Assembly: GCA_937931645.1 (NCBI GenBank)
Contig: CALHAR010000009.1
Coordinates: forward strand, 62,001 to 126,000
Length of the DNA stretch: 64,000 nt
Source: an uncultured Alphaproteobacteria bacterium
GTDB lineage: Bacteria; Pseudomonadota; Alphaproteobacteria; Micavibrionales; Micavibrionaceae
Reading direction: 5' to 3'
The translations under genes were made by a program, and so were the position numbers. Under the pieces are notes generated by a model. The model was not told the origin of the DNA. It saw only the letters and a program-made list of their open reading frames with translations, and ran no database searches. Position 1 is the stretch's first letter. Each line of letters starts with the position of its first letter. Below, one piece after another: positions 53,282 through 61,388 of the stretch.

Positions 53282-54426
53282 GTCTTCTTAAAGGAAAAGA
53301 TAATGTTGGTGAAACATGGCCACATGAGCCACCACGTTTCACCGATGAGCTTGTTGATGAGTTTTTATTATGGTGTGTTAAAAAAGATTCATCCGATATT
53401 ACAATTCAAACTGACCGTCCCGTTTATAACGAAATAAACGGCGCACTCTATCCCGCTATATTTAGGCCAATAGATGCGGCAGATATGAATGTCTTTCTTA
53501 CCAAAATTTATGGCCCTGATGCGACGGCGCGTTTGGCCTCTGGTCGGGATCTAGATTTGTCGTACGAGGTACGCCCTGATCGGTATACGCGTATTCGTTT
53601 CCGTGTGAATATTACGGCTATTTTATCACGTGGCCGCGATTCAGCGCAGATTACGATGCGTGTTCTACCAAGTGAACCCCCAACCATGCCTGATTTAAAT
53701 GTTGAAGAAGAGGTTATAAACGCTTGGAACCCACGTCAGGGAATGGTCATTATTACGGGACCGACAGGGTCTGGTAAAACAACATTATTGGCCGCGGGTA
53801 TTCGCATGTTGATGGAACGAAAGCGTGGATGCGGAAAAATTGTGACCTATGAAGCGCCGATTGAATATGTGTATGACACGATTAAATCTCCTCGCTCTCT
53901 TATTTCTCAAACTGAAGTGCCGCGTCATTTGCCAGATTTTGCGGCAGGGGTTCGTAATGCATTACGCCGAAAGCCTAATATTATTTTGGTGGGTGAGGCA
54001 CGTGATAGAGAAACAATTGCGTCTGCTATTGAAGCATCGCAAACAGGTCATACAGTTTATACAACAACACATACCACCGGGGTTGCGGCGACCATTCAAC
54101 GTATGGTGTCCACGTTTGAGCCAAATGAAAGAGCAGAAAAATCATATGCTTTGATGGAAACTGTTCGTTTAATTGTGACGCAAACGTTGGTGCCTAAAGT
54201 TTCTGGCGGGCGGACGGGTGTTCGGGAATGGATGATTTTTAGTGATGAAATTAGAGAAAAATTTTTAGATATGGAGATTAAAGAATGGCCGTCTGAAATT
54301 CAGCGGATTATCTCATTTCATGGACAAACAATGGCGCGGAGTGCTGAAATTCTTTTTGAAGCGGGTGATATTGATCGTCGCACCTATATTCGTTTATCAA
54401 ACTCAACTGGCGCTGGTGGCTCATAA
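53260..54426 (+). CDS. dotB: DotB-like secretion ATPase
   Basis: 388 residues. A PilT/VirB11-type hexameric ATPase: Walker A GPTGSGKT at 167-174, Asp box around TYEAPIEYVYD, Walker B IILVGEAR at 241-248, His box GHTVYTTTHTTGV. The N-terminal domain contains SSDITIQTDRPVYNEING, typical of DotB. It powers substrate transfer in Dot/Icm systems. No ribosome-binding site is needed if coupled to the overlapping dotC. Corresponds to TraJ of IncI systems. Confidence 0.93.
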   Translation: MATRKPVSLLKGKDNVGETWPHEPPRFTDELVDEFLLWCVKKDSSDITIQTDRPVYNEINGALYPAIFRPIDAADMNVFLTKIYGPDATARLASGRDLDLSYEVRPDRYTRIRFRVNITAILSRGRDSAQITMRVLPSEPPTMPDLNVEEEVINAWNPRQGMVIITGPTGSGKTTLLAAGIRMLMERKRGCGKIVTYEAPIEYVYDTIKSPRSLISQTEVPRHLPDFAAGVRNALRRKPNIILVGEARDRETIASAIEASQTGHTVYTTTHTTGVAATIQRMVSTFEPNERAEKSYALMETVRLIVTQTLVPKVSGGRTGVREWMIFSDEIREKFLDMEIKEWPSEIQRIISFHGQTMARSAEILFEAGDIDRRTYIRLSNSTGAGGS

Positions 54427-54442
54427 TAAGGTATAATAAAGT

Positions 54443-54742
54443 ATGGGACAGGCTGAAGACACGATAGAAGAACGCGAGAACTGGCATTGGCGTAATACAA
54501 TGAAGCCAGTGCGGTTTTTTGGTGTTGATGCGCGTGCCGCAATTCCGTTTTTTATTCTGCTGTTTTATTTCCGCCTTATTTCACTTCTTTTGGCGCTTTT
54601 AAGCACTATTATTTTTGTTGCTCTGGAGAAAAGGGGGTTAACGTTCCCTTGCGCTTTACGGTCTTTACGGTCTTGGTTGAATGGTCAATTTAGACCCGCG
54701 TGGATTGCCATACGCCAAAAACGTTTTATAGATTACGGTTAA
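54443..54742 (+). CDS. icmT: IcmT-like membrane protein
   Basis: 99 residues. WHWRNTMKPVRFFGVDARAA precedes one or two membrane helices (about 32-58), then LEKRGLTFPCALRSLRSWLNG, the IcmT pattern. IcmT is a small inner-membrane component needed for Dot/Icm pore formation and secretion. It starts 16 nt after dotB. Corresponds to TraK of IncI systems. Confidence 0.88.
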   Translation: MGQAEDTIEERENWHWRNTMKPVRFFGVDARAAIPFFILLFYFRLISLLLALLSTIIFVALEKRGLTFPCALRSLRSWLNGQFRPAWIAIRQKRFIDYG

Positions 54743-54759
54743 AGCTAACTTAAAGCCCA

Positions 54760-54779
54760 GTTAAGACTTGGTTAAGACT
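54760..54779 (+). repeat. Direct repeat GTTAAGACT upstream of the TcpQ-like gene
   Basis: GTTAAGACT occurs at 54760-54768 and 54771-54779, 11 nt apart, one helical turn, about 120 nt before the next gene. A related TAACTTAAAG lies at 54746-54755. It may be a regulator-binding site. Confidence 0.4.
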
Positions 54780-54899
54780 CGGATAGGATCTAATTTTAGG
54801 GGTAAAAATTGAGTGACTTCCCCAATATCCTTGTTTTTTCGTTACGAACACTCTAATTTCCTTATATCTTAATAATTTAAAAAAATAGGGATCGTCATT

Positions 54900-55766
54900 A
54901 TGATGCGCTTCATTTCAACAGCTCTCGTTTTATCATTCTGTTTTTATGCTCCTTTTAGTCAAACAGTATATGCGGGGTTTGAATGGGTTCCCCCTGTGGC
55001 TGCACCGTCATCACAAGCCCCCTCTGCAGAGGGTTTTTCAGCAGGGAGTAGTTCTGGTTTTCCTGCGCCAGATGTATTTGCACAACCATTGCCTGATAGG
55101 TCTGTGGTGAGCGAGCCTTTGTCGATTGTACCACCTTCAATTTCGCCAGTACGAAAAACAGCGCCTAAAAAGATAGTGCGCGCCCCTGTTGTAAAGAATC
55201 TATCAGGTAAGAAGTTAGTGATTGATCCTTACCCGCTTCGTGATGATACAAAACCAACAACGCGCCCCGTTAGTATTATAGATACGTACAAAGCCATGAA
55301 TGAAGCATCGGGTAATTTACATCCTGTGAAGTTAGGCAATGGCCTGACAACAGGCGCGAAAAAGATAGGGTCTATTCCTAAAGCAACCAAGACTGCCTCG
55401 ACAACACATCAAAAGTTTTCAGTGTCAAAATCAGGCTCTGGCCTTACGCCCATTATAGGCGTTGAGCCGCCACCACTGCCAGGAACGGCGTATTTACGCG
55501 GCCCTGTAGAGAAAACCGCGCCTGCTGTCAATTATACGGAAGCTGTGGGCTTTGGGCGCGATCTACCATTGGCTTTGGCGTTGTCTCAAGTTGTCCCTGC
55601 AGGTTTTACGCATAGCTTTGCGAAAAATGTTGATGCAGGTAAAAACGTTTCTTGGGAAGGTGGAAAGCCGTGGAATGAAGTTTTAAATGATATGCTACGC
55701 CCGCAGAACTTAACGTCAATTATCCAAGGTAACCAAGTTATTATTCAAAAATTGGCGAGACTGTAA
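54900..55766 (+). CDS. Exported protein with TcpQ/PilL-like C-terminal domain
   Basis: 288 residues. A signal sequence (ending VYAG) and a long Pro/Ser/Ala-rich linker lead to a C-terminal domain (about 217-288): GRDLPLALALSQVVPAGFTH, VSWEGGKPWNEVLNDML and IIQGNQVIIQK, the arrangement seen in TcpQ C-terminal and secretin-associated N-domains. Such proteins help outer-membrane rings assemble in pili and type IV systems; the fold resembles that of the DotD C-terminus. It follows icmT by 157 nt, on the same strand. It might replace or assist an outer-membrane component. Confidence 0.75.
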   Translation: MMRFISTALVLSFCFYAPFSQTVYAGFEWVPPVAAPSSQAPSAEGFSAGSSSGFPAPDVFAQPLPDRSVVSEPLSIVPPSISPVRKTAPKKIVRAPVVKNLSGKKLVIDPYPLRDDTKPTTRPVSIIDTYKAMNEASGNLHPVKLGNGLTTGAKKIGSIPKATKTASTTHQKFSVSKSGSGLTPIIGVEPPPLPGTAYLRGPVEKTAPAVNYTEAVGFGRDLPLALALSQVVPAGFTHSFAKNVDAGKNVSWEGGKPWNEVLNDMLRPQNLTSIIQGNQVIIQKLARL

Positions 55767-55797
55767 GTATAATAATAAATCTATGATAAGAGGTTTA

Positions 55798-56928
55798 TTA
55801 CCTTCCTAAAAAGTTTACAAGGCTTAGGTCAGACAGAAGTGCTGTTACACTAAATGATGCCTCTAACCCTAATTGTGCTTGCTGTAATTTGGCAATGGTC
55901 TCCGTTAAATCAACATTTTCAACTTGTCCGACCAAGCTTTGCAAAGAGCTTGTTTGAAAAGTATATTGTTCTTGAATAATAGAGGTTTGTGCTTCAACTA
56001 AGTTTAAGCGGAATTGTTCCCCTTCTAGGCTATCAACAGCTTGTATTAATTTACGGCCAATATCGTTAATGATTTCGAAGAAATTTTCTTGCTGTTCTGC
56101 AGATGGGAAGGGAGGTGTGTCTGAGTCTGCATTGAGGGCTGTTGGATCGTTTAAAGCGCCAGGAGTATTCGCCGGATTTGGTAGATTTTTTAAAACCCCA
56201 ACCCCAATTAAAATATCTTTGATGGCGTCATTATTACCTAAAAAGGTATAATCAAAGTCAGAATTTTCATCAACACGAACACTGACACGACCTGCTGATC
56301 CACTGACTAGACTTTCTGAAAATCCTAAAACATTTTCATTTACGTTTGAATAAGAATCAATAAATTCATCGACGGTAATTGTTCCGTTTCCGAATTCACC
56401 TAAAAACCCAGACGCGGTGATTGGCGGATTTGTAATATCTGTTGGGTCTGGAACAAACGTTCCTAAAAATGTGTCAAACTGCCCATCATTTTCTATAGGT
56501 TTGATGCTAGAGTCTGCGCCTGCAAATAAATATCTTTCTCCGTCTTGTGTATTAATTAAATCAACAAGAAAGTTGTAAACATCATCTGCAAGTCTTTGTG
56601 TTGTTTCAAAATTTGGTAAATCACCACCTTGTACAGATACGGTAATGGCGGCTGATAAAGAGTTTGCCTGCGCTGATATTTGTTCGATAGAGTTTGTGAT
56701 GAGTTCAATCCGGCGCTGTGCGTTTTGAATGTTGGTTGTATATTGTTCGATAGAATTCAAATCTGCTCTTGCCCGTTGTGACCTTAGAACATCATCGCCA
56801 AGACCCGAGAATTGCTGGGTTTTTTGCCCAGTTGCAATTTGGGTGCTTAATGTATCTAGTGTGGTTTGCTGGCTTTGTATTCTTGATATTTGATCAAGGG
56901 CCTGTCCTAATGTTGAAATACCAGTCAT
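55798..56928 (-). CDS. flgL: Flagellar hook-filament junction protein FlgL
   Basis: 376 residues. The flagellin-type N-terminal helix domain (RIQSQQTTLDTLSTQIATGQK, RARADLNSIEQYTTNIQNAQRRIELI) and the C-terminal helix (LNLVEAQTSIIQEQYTF, FSVTALLSDLSLVNFLGR) flank a variable middle part with YLFAGADSS. FlgL (HAP3) joins hook to filament, exported by the flagellar type III apparatus without cleaved signal. It lies 27 nt after flgK in one operon, in the order flgK-flgL. Confidence 0.92.
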   Translation of the reverse strand: MTGISTLGQALDQISRIQSQQTTLDTLSTQIATGQKTQQFSGLGDDVLRSQRARADLNSIEQYTTNIQNAQRRIELITNSIEQISAQANSLSAAITVSVQGGDLPNFETTQRLADDVYNFLVDLINTQDGERYLFAGADSSIKPIENDGQFDTFLGTFVPDPTDITNPPITASGFLGEFGNGTITVDEFIDSYSNVNENVLGFSESLVSGSAGRVSVRVDENSDFDYTFLGNNDAIKDILIGVGVLKNLPNPANTPGALNDPTALNADSDTPPFPSAEQQENFFEIINDIGRKLIQAVDSLEGEQFRLNLVEAQTSIIQEQYTFQTSSLQSLVGQVENVDLTETIAKLQQAQLGLEASFSVTALLSDLSLVNFLGR

Positions 56929-56955
56929 TTTTAAGTCTCCTAAAAGAAATTTTTA

Positions 56956-59463
56956 TTATCGTATTGAATTTAATAATTCTTGAAACATTTCGTCTGCGGC
57001 GGTAATCGTCCGCGCCGATGCGGCGTAAGCTGTCTGTACAACAATTAAGTTTGAGAGTTCTTCATCAAGGTTAACGCTTGATTCATCACTAAATTGCCTT
57101 TGTATAATACCACGTAACGTATCTTCGTTTTCAAAAGCGTTTTGCGCCTGAAGAAAATCTTGCGATGTTTCGTTAATTATTTGTTGAGCAAAATCAATCA
57201 AGTTGGTTGAACTGAATATTCCTGTTGCTACTTCTGCATTAGGCCCTAAAAAGTTGTTTCTAAAATTGGTAAATGTTCCTGATCCATTTGTAATTTCAGA
57301 TTGGTAGGTGACATTTTCAACAGGTGAGTTTTCAACCAAGGTAGCTCCTGCTCCTGTGAAGTTACCAAAAAGCGCACTCACGACGTTAATTCCATCAATA
57401 GCCCCATTTCCTGCGCCTACTGTCGTGAAGGAACTACTTGTAATTGTAAGCCCCCCGCCAAATTGTGGCGGTGTGGCGGCTGGCAATGGTGGCACTCTGT
57501 TATCTTGGTCAATACCTGGGCGTAAAGTTAAGCCTCCATCTGCATTAATTTCTACAGATAGCCCAGGGATACCTGGCTCTATACCTCCAAAAGTTAATTT
57601 ATCTTCAAGCTCAGCAATTGTATCCCCTGGTTCGATCGTAATTGTAAAAGGAGGATTTGTTCCAACTTGGACTGTGAAGCTTGGGTCTTGGGCTTCAAAA
57701 GTTCCTTCTTCAATACCCAGAGCGGCAAGAGCATTTTCTGATAGTGCCTCTGGTAAAAGAGGGTCGGTAGGATCTCTATCAATTGTGACATCTCCTGAAC
57801 TGGTGATAACTAATTGCCCAAAATTATTGGTTGAAGCAAAAGCTTGAGTAGTATCAGTGACACCAATATCTGCCAATTTAGCATTGATATAGGAGGTTAG
57901 CTGATCAGCCGCATTATTTATAATGCCACCTGCTGGTGTTGTTGGCTCACCGATGTTAAAGGCGGTGGGGGATCCAAAAGGTGGATTATTGATTTCATCT
58001 AAATCAACGACCAGCTCAATAGGACCAAAAGCATTGCCGCCAGTAGTTTCACTGAATGTAATTCTAAATTGATCATTATCAGGAAAGTCGAGGAAGTCAT
58101 CTTGGAATGTTTCGATTAAATCATTTGTACCAGGAAGTCCGTCATCGATTTCAGGGAAAGATGAAAAATCTAACCCTAGAACAACTGTGTTGGTTGAATT
58201 TAACCCTAATAATGTTTGTAACTCACCACCAGATAAATCAACCGTACCGACAGCTTGTTGGAATTCAACCTCACCAAAGGCAAACTCTAATACACGGTCA
58301 ATAACGGCGTTATCACCAGAAGGGGCAACCACATCAGAGTTATATGTACCAGTTTGCAGCAGCGCTGGGTTGTCGATGATATCTTTATTAACCTGAATAA
58401 CGCGTGCAAAATCAACATAAGAAACAGGGGTTGCTAATGGCAGTGTATCTGGGTCTGGTGGTGTATCTTCAGGAATAAACCCGTTTTGGTCGGTAAATAG
58501 TGCTAACCCCTGTGCTTCCAAACGTGTGGCTGTTTGAAAGGCCAGCTCGTCTAATTGCGCATGATAAGAAGGTATTTGTTGGTCTCTTAATTCTAACAGC
58601 CCACCTAATTGCCCACCAACAACACGTTCGGTTAAGTCTGTTCTGGTTATGCGTCCGCCATTGGTTTCATTAATAAGAACTAGGCCGCTTGCGCTTTGTG
58701 GGAAAAATTGTTGGGCAGAAATAGGAACGGCTTCAAACTCAAGACGGTGCGCGATGTCGCCCGCTAACTCTTGACCTTCACGCGTCTGGACAACTAAGAC
58801 ACCATCGGCACGTTCAAAAAAACTAATGTCAATTTCTTCGGCTAAAGCTTGGATCGCAATATCACGTTGGTCTTGTAGACCTGCAACGGAGTTTCCAATA
58901 TTTTCCGCACCGCGGATACTAGAATTAATATCAACAATCTGTTCGATTAAACTATTCACTGTGTTTACAGATGTTTGTAAATCATTTTGTGTGTCATTCC
59001 GTAATTGAGTTAGCAGATCCGAATAATCATTAAATTTATCCGCCACAATACTGGCCTGATTAACGGTTGCTTCTAAGGCTTGCGGATCATCAGGGATATC
59101 AGATAGAGCGCTGAAAGAATCCCTTAAATCAGAAAGTTGCGCTGCGATGGAAAACCCTCTATCAGGTGGCCCATTAAAGTTTTGAATTTGTTGTAAATAT
59201 TGAACCTGAACATCTTCTGCAGCAGAGGCACTAATTTGTGTCCATAAATCACGCTGAAGGTTTAAATCCACTTGGCGAACAACAGGGCTGGTTAAAACGC
59301 CAACGGTTGTTCCTGTCTCACGCAAGACTTGCGTGCTTTGTGGCGCAATTTGCCTACTATAACCAGGTGTTGTTGCATTTGTGACGTTATTGGAAATAAC
59401 ATTAAGCTGCTGCTGTGCGGCGCGTAAGCCAGAGATAGCGGTGTTAAGTGCTTGAAATGCCAT
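56956..59463 (-). CDS. flgK: Flagellar hook-associated protein FlgK (long form)
   Basis: 835 residues, well above the 500-700 usual. The N-terminus ALNTAISGLRAAQQQLNVISNNVTNATTPGYSRQ is the rod/hook family signature, and the C-terminus (VNLDEELSNLIVVQTAYAASARTITAADEMFQELL) is the HAP1 ending. The extra length lies in the middle (about 300-720), rich in Asp, Gly and Pro with FTIEPGDTIAELED-like segments, probably surface-exposed domains. It is the first gene after a sigma-54-type promoter. Shine-Dalgarno GAGGAAAA is upstream. Confidence 0.94.
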   Translation of the reverse strand: MAFQALNTAISGLRAAQQQLNVISNNVTNATTPGYSRQIAPQSTQVLRETGTTVGVLTSPVVRQVDLNLQRDLWTQISASAAEDVQVQYLQQIQNFNGPPDRGFSIAAQLSDLRDSFSALSDIPDDPQALEATVNQASIVADKFNDYSDLLTQLRNDTQNDLQTSVNTVNSLIEQIVDINSSIRGAENIGNSVAGLQDQRDIAIQALAEEIDISFFERADGVLVVQTREGQELAGDIAHRLEFEAVPISAQQFFPQSASGLVLINETNGGRITRTDLTERVVGGQLGGLLELRDQQIPSYHAQLDELAFQTATRLEAQGLALFTDQNGFIPEDTPPDPDTLPLATPVSYVDFARVIQVNKDIIDNPALLQTGTYNSDVVAPSGDNAVIDRVLEFAFGEVEFQQAVGTVDLSGGELQTLLGLNSTNTVVLGLDFSSFPEIDDGLPGTNDLIETFQDDFLDFPDNDQFRITFSETTGGNAFGPIELVVDLDEINNPPFGSPTAFNIGEPTTPAGGIINNAADQLTSYINAKLADIGVTDTTQAFASTNNFGQLVITSSGDVTIDRDPTDPLLPEALSENALAALGIEEGTFEAQDPSFTVQVGTNPPFTITIEPGDTIAELEDKLTFGGIEPGIPGLSVEINADGGLTLRPGIDQDNRVPPLPAATPPQFGGGLTITSSSFTTVGAGNGAIDGINVVSALFGNFTGAGATLVENSPVENVTYQSEITNGSGTFTNFRNNFLGPNAEVATGIFSSTNLIDFAQQIINETSQDFLQAQNAFENEDTLRGIIQRQFSDESSVNLDEELSNLIVVQTAYAASARTITAADEMFQELLNSIR

Positions 59464-59536
59464 TGTTTTCCTCTTTTTGTTAAAATTACGTAAAGTAACT
59501 TTACTGTGAGTTTTCCACAGTCATAGAAAGAGTGTT

Positions 59537-59552
59537 GCAATTGTGATGCCAG
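59537..59552 (-). promoter_or_regulatory. Sigma-54-type promoter of flgKL
   Basis: On the minus strand, CTGGCATCACAATTGCA has GG and GC 10 nt apart, matching the -24/-12 consensus. The predicted start near 59525 leaves a leader of about 62 nt before flgK at 59463. Sigma-54 control of hook-filament genes is well known in Alphaproteobacteria such as Caulobacter. Confidence 0.7.
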
Positions 59553-59571
59553 ATTGGTGAAACAGAACAGC

Positions 59572-60774
59572 TTAGAAGCCTCCGTCTGTTCCTTCCGGTT
59601 GTGAGCTTGATATAGTGGGTGCTTCGGGTAGCCTTGAAATAATACCTTCAATCTTATTGTTGAGGTCATTTTGCTTATATCGAAGTTGCAATTCTAAAAT
59701 CATAGATATAAGCATTTCGCGGCGTTGCATGGCGTTATTAATGTCACGATCTTGCATTAATTTAATGGCGGTCATGGCAGCGCGCATTCTTTTTACATTG
59801 GCAGGTTTATCATAAAGGTTAGAAACGAAGCCGTGATGTTGAAAAATCTTTTTGGTTAAGATTTCCATCTGTCCGTAATAGCTGGGTCGCTCACCAACAT
59901 AATTATTTCTTAGCGTTTCATTTTTTAAGCCCATTTCGTTTAGTAACGAATGAATAAAAGGCGTGTTTGTCGCGTCTTCGACGCCGGGGGCTTTTTCACC
60001 AATAATATGGGCGAAACTATTTTGGGCAACACTACGCATTGCTGTGAGAGAGCGCATTTCCTGATAAGGTTTTATAAACTCATGGTTGATTGTCTTATCT
60101 CTATCAACGTCAGAGAAGGGCTCATTTACAAAAATTTGATCTAGAAAAGCAAAAATATTTTGATGTTCGTTACTTACCTTATCGTTTAAGGCGTCTAAAT
60201 CAATAACTGTAGGTAAATCAATGGTTTGTGTATAGTTGATATCTGCATTTTGCTGGTCAGCTTCTTTGCTTGTTCCACATAATAAATTATTTTGTCCAGT
60301 ATTGTCATCGATGTCACAAAACTTATCTATGTATGCTTTAAGGCGTGATATTTGGTCACTACCGCTTCTTTTATCATCTATTGTTTTGACAGAGCCAGTC
60401 CTTAAAGCACGAGAGAGTGAGGCATGCTGTAAAATATTTACTGCAGCTTTTGTTCTCTCTTGTGTTTTTGCAAGCTCTTTTACAAAGGTTCCGACTTGGC
60501 AAAGTTGTTCAGAGGGCTGGTAATCTTTATGCGCCTCGGCCACTCTTTGTTGGAATAATCGTTGTGTTTCTAATTGATGTTTTGCATCAAAAAATGTTCC
60601 AACAATTTCTACTTGCAGCATCATGTTGGTTGTAAATTGTTCAGTCATTAAGCCAAAAGCAGAAACCCATATTTCTTTTAATTGGGATTGTGACCCCGCG
60701 CTAGTCGCATATGATTTAGAAGGTGAAAATACTAAAAAGCATAACAATAAAAGTGATAGATATTTATTTTTCAT
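59572..60774 (-). CDS. Exported protein of the three-paralogue family, third member
   Basis: 400 residues. The signal peptide (about 6-23, ending SYATS) predicts export. The core shares with two upstream neighbours: LMTEQFTTNMMLQVEIVGTFFDAKHQLETQRLFQ near the N-terminus, AHKDYQPSEQLCQVGT, a DINYT block, ALTAMRSVAQNSFA, PSYYGQMEILTKKIFQ and NLYDKPANVKR-MRAAMTAIKLMQDRDI. Here the Cys-rich N-terminal cluster of its relatives is missing. Function unknown. Its ATG overlaps the preceding stop (TAATG), so it is coupled to the small gene upstream. Confidence 0.75.
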   Translation of the reverse strand: MKNKYLSLLLLCFLVFSPSKSYATSAGSQSQLKEIWVSAFGLMTEQFTTNMMLQVEIVGTFFDAKHQLETQRLFQQRVAEAHKDYQPSEQLCQVGTFVKELAKTQERTKAAVNILQHASLSRALRTGSVKTIDDKRSGSDQISRLKAYIDKFCDIDDNTGQNNLLCGTSKEADQQNADINYTQTIDLPTVIDLDALNDKVSNEHQNIFAFLDQIFVNEPFSDVDRDKTINHEFIKPYQEMRSLTAMRSVAQNSFAHIIGEKAPGVEDATNTPFIHSLLNEMGLKNETLRNNYVGERPSYYGQMEILTKKIFQHHGFVSNLYDKPANVKRMRAAMTAIKLMQDRDINNAMQRREMLISMILELQLRYKQNDLNNKIEGIISRLPEAPTISSSQPEGTDGGF

Positions 60775-61388
60775 TATGCTGCCTCCCCATTTTGTACAAC
60801 GTGACAGATTGACCTGTCGGGGTTATCTTTTTGGCTTATATAAGCACAAATTTCTGCATTTTCAGTCGAGAAACTATCTAATGATGCGCGTAAATTTATT
60901 TTTCCTGACCAATCAACCGGCGTTGCGGTATGTATGGCTTGATCGTTAATTTTTAAACTTATTTTTTCTTTATTCATCAAACCCTTAAGGTTAAGCACAG
61001 CCATTTTATTTTCTTTGTTAATTGAAAGGGATAGGTCAATAATATGATGACCAGATTCCTGAATTTTATAGTTTACGTCATAGATAGCGCTTGAATGAAG
61101 CATCTTTTGATCTAGGGGGCTATATGAAGGGTTTTGAGGGTTTTGAATAAATAATTTTTCCTCTGTAGCCGTAGCCGTAGCTGTCGTTGTCGGTGAAAAG
61201 ATAACCTTAGAAATTTTAGTATGTTGGGCGAACCCGTCATATTTTTCACTATATAAAATCTCTGTTTCTGTATTTGTTGATGATTGTAGCAATGTAGTAT
61301 TATTTTTAATGAGAAAGAAACAGCCCAATACACCGCACAATAAAATAGCGGTTTTTATAAATTGTTTTGTTTTTACATTATCGATCAT
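60774..61388 (-). CDS. Small membrane-anchored exported hypothetical protein
   Basis: 204 residues, not recognised. An N-terminal hydrophobic segment (about 10-28, LLCGVLGCFFLIK) probably anchors it with the rest outside the cytoplasm. A short Thr/Ala run (TTTATATATEE) is followed by a strand-rich domain with two Cys near the C-terminus (AEICAYIS, RSICHVVQ) that may form a disulfide. It overlaps the genes on both sides by 4 nt and 1 nt, so it belongs to the coupled operon of the three paralogues. Confidence 0.65.
   Translation of the reverse strand: MIDNVKTKQFIKTAILLCGVLGCFFLIKNNTTLLQSSTNTETEILYSEKYDGFAQHTKISKVIFSPTTTATATATEEKLFIQNPQNPSYSPLDQKMLHSSAIYDVNYKIQESGHHIIDLSLSINKENKMAVLNLKGLMNKEKISLKINDQAIHTATPVDWSGKINLRASLDSFSTENAEICAYISQKDNPDRSICHVVQNGEAA

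Noticed and set aside
57308..57847. 179-residue plus-strand frame opposite flgK
   Set aside because: Ser/Pro-rich mirror of a clear FlgK gene; no ribosome-binding site.
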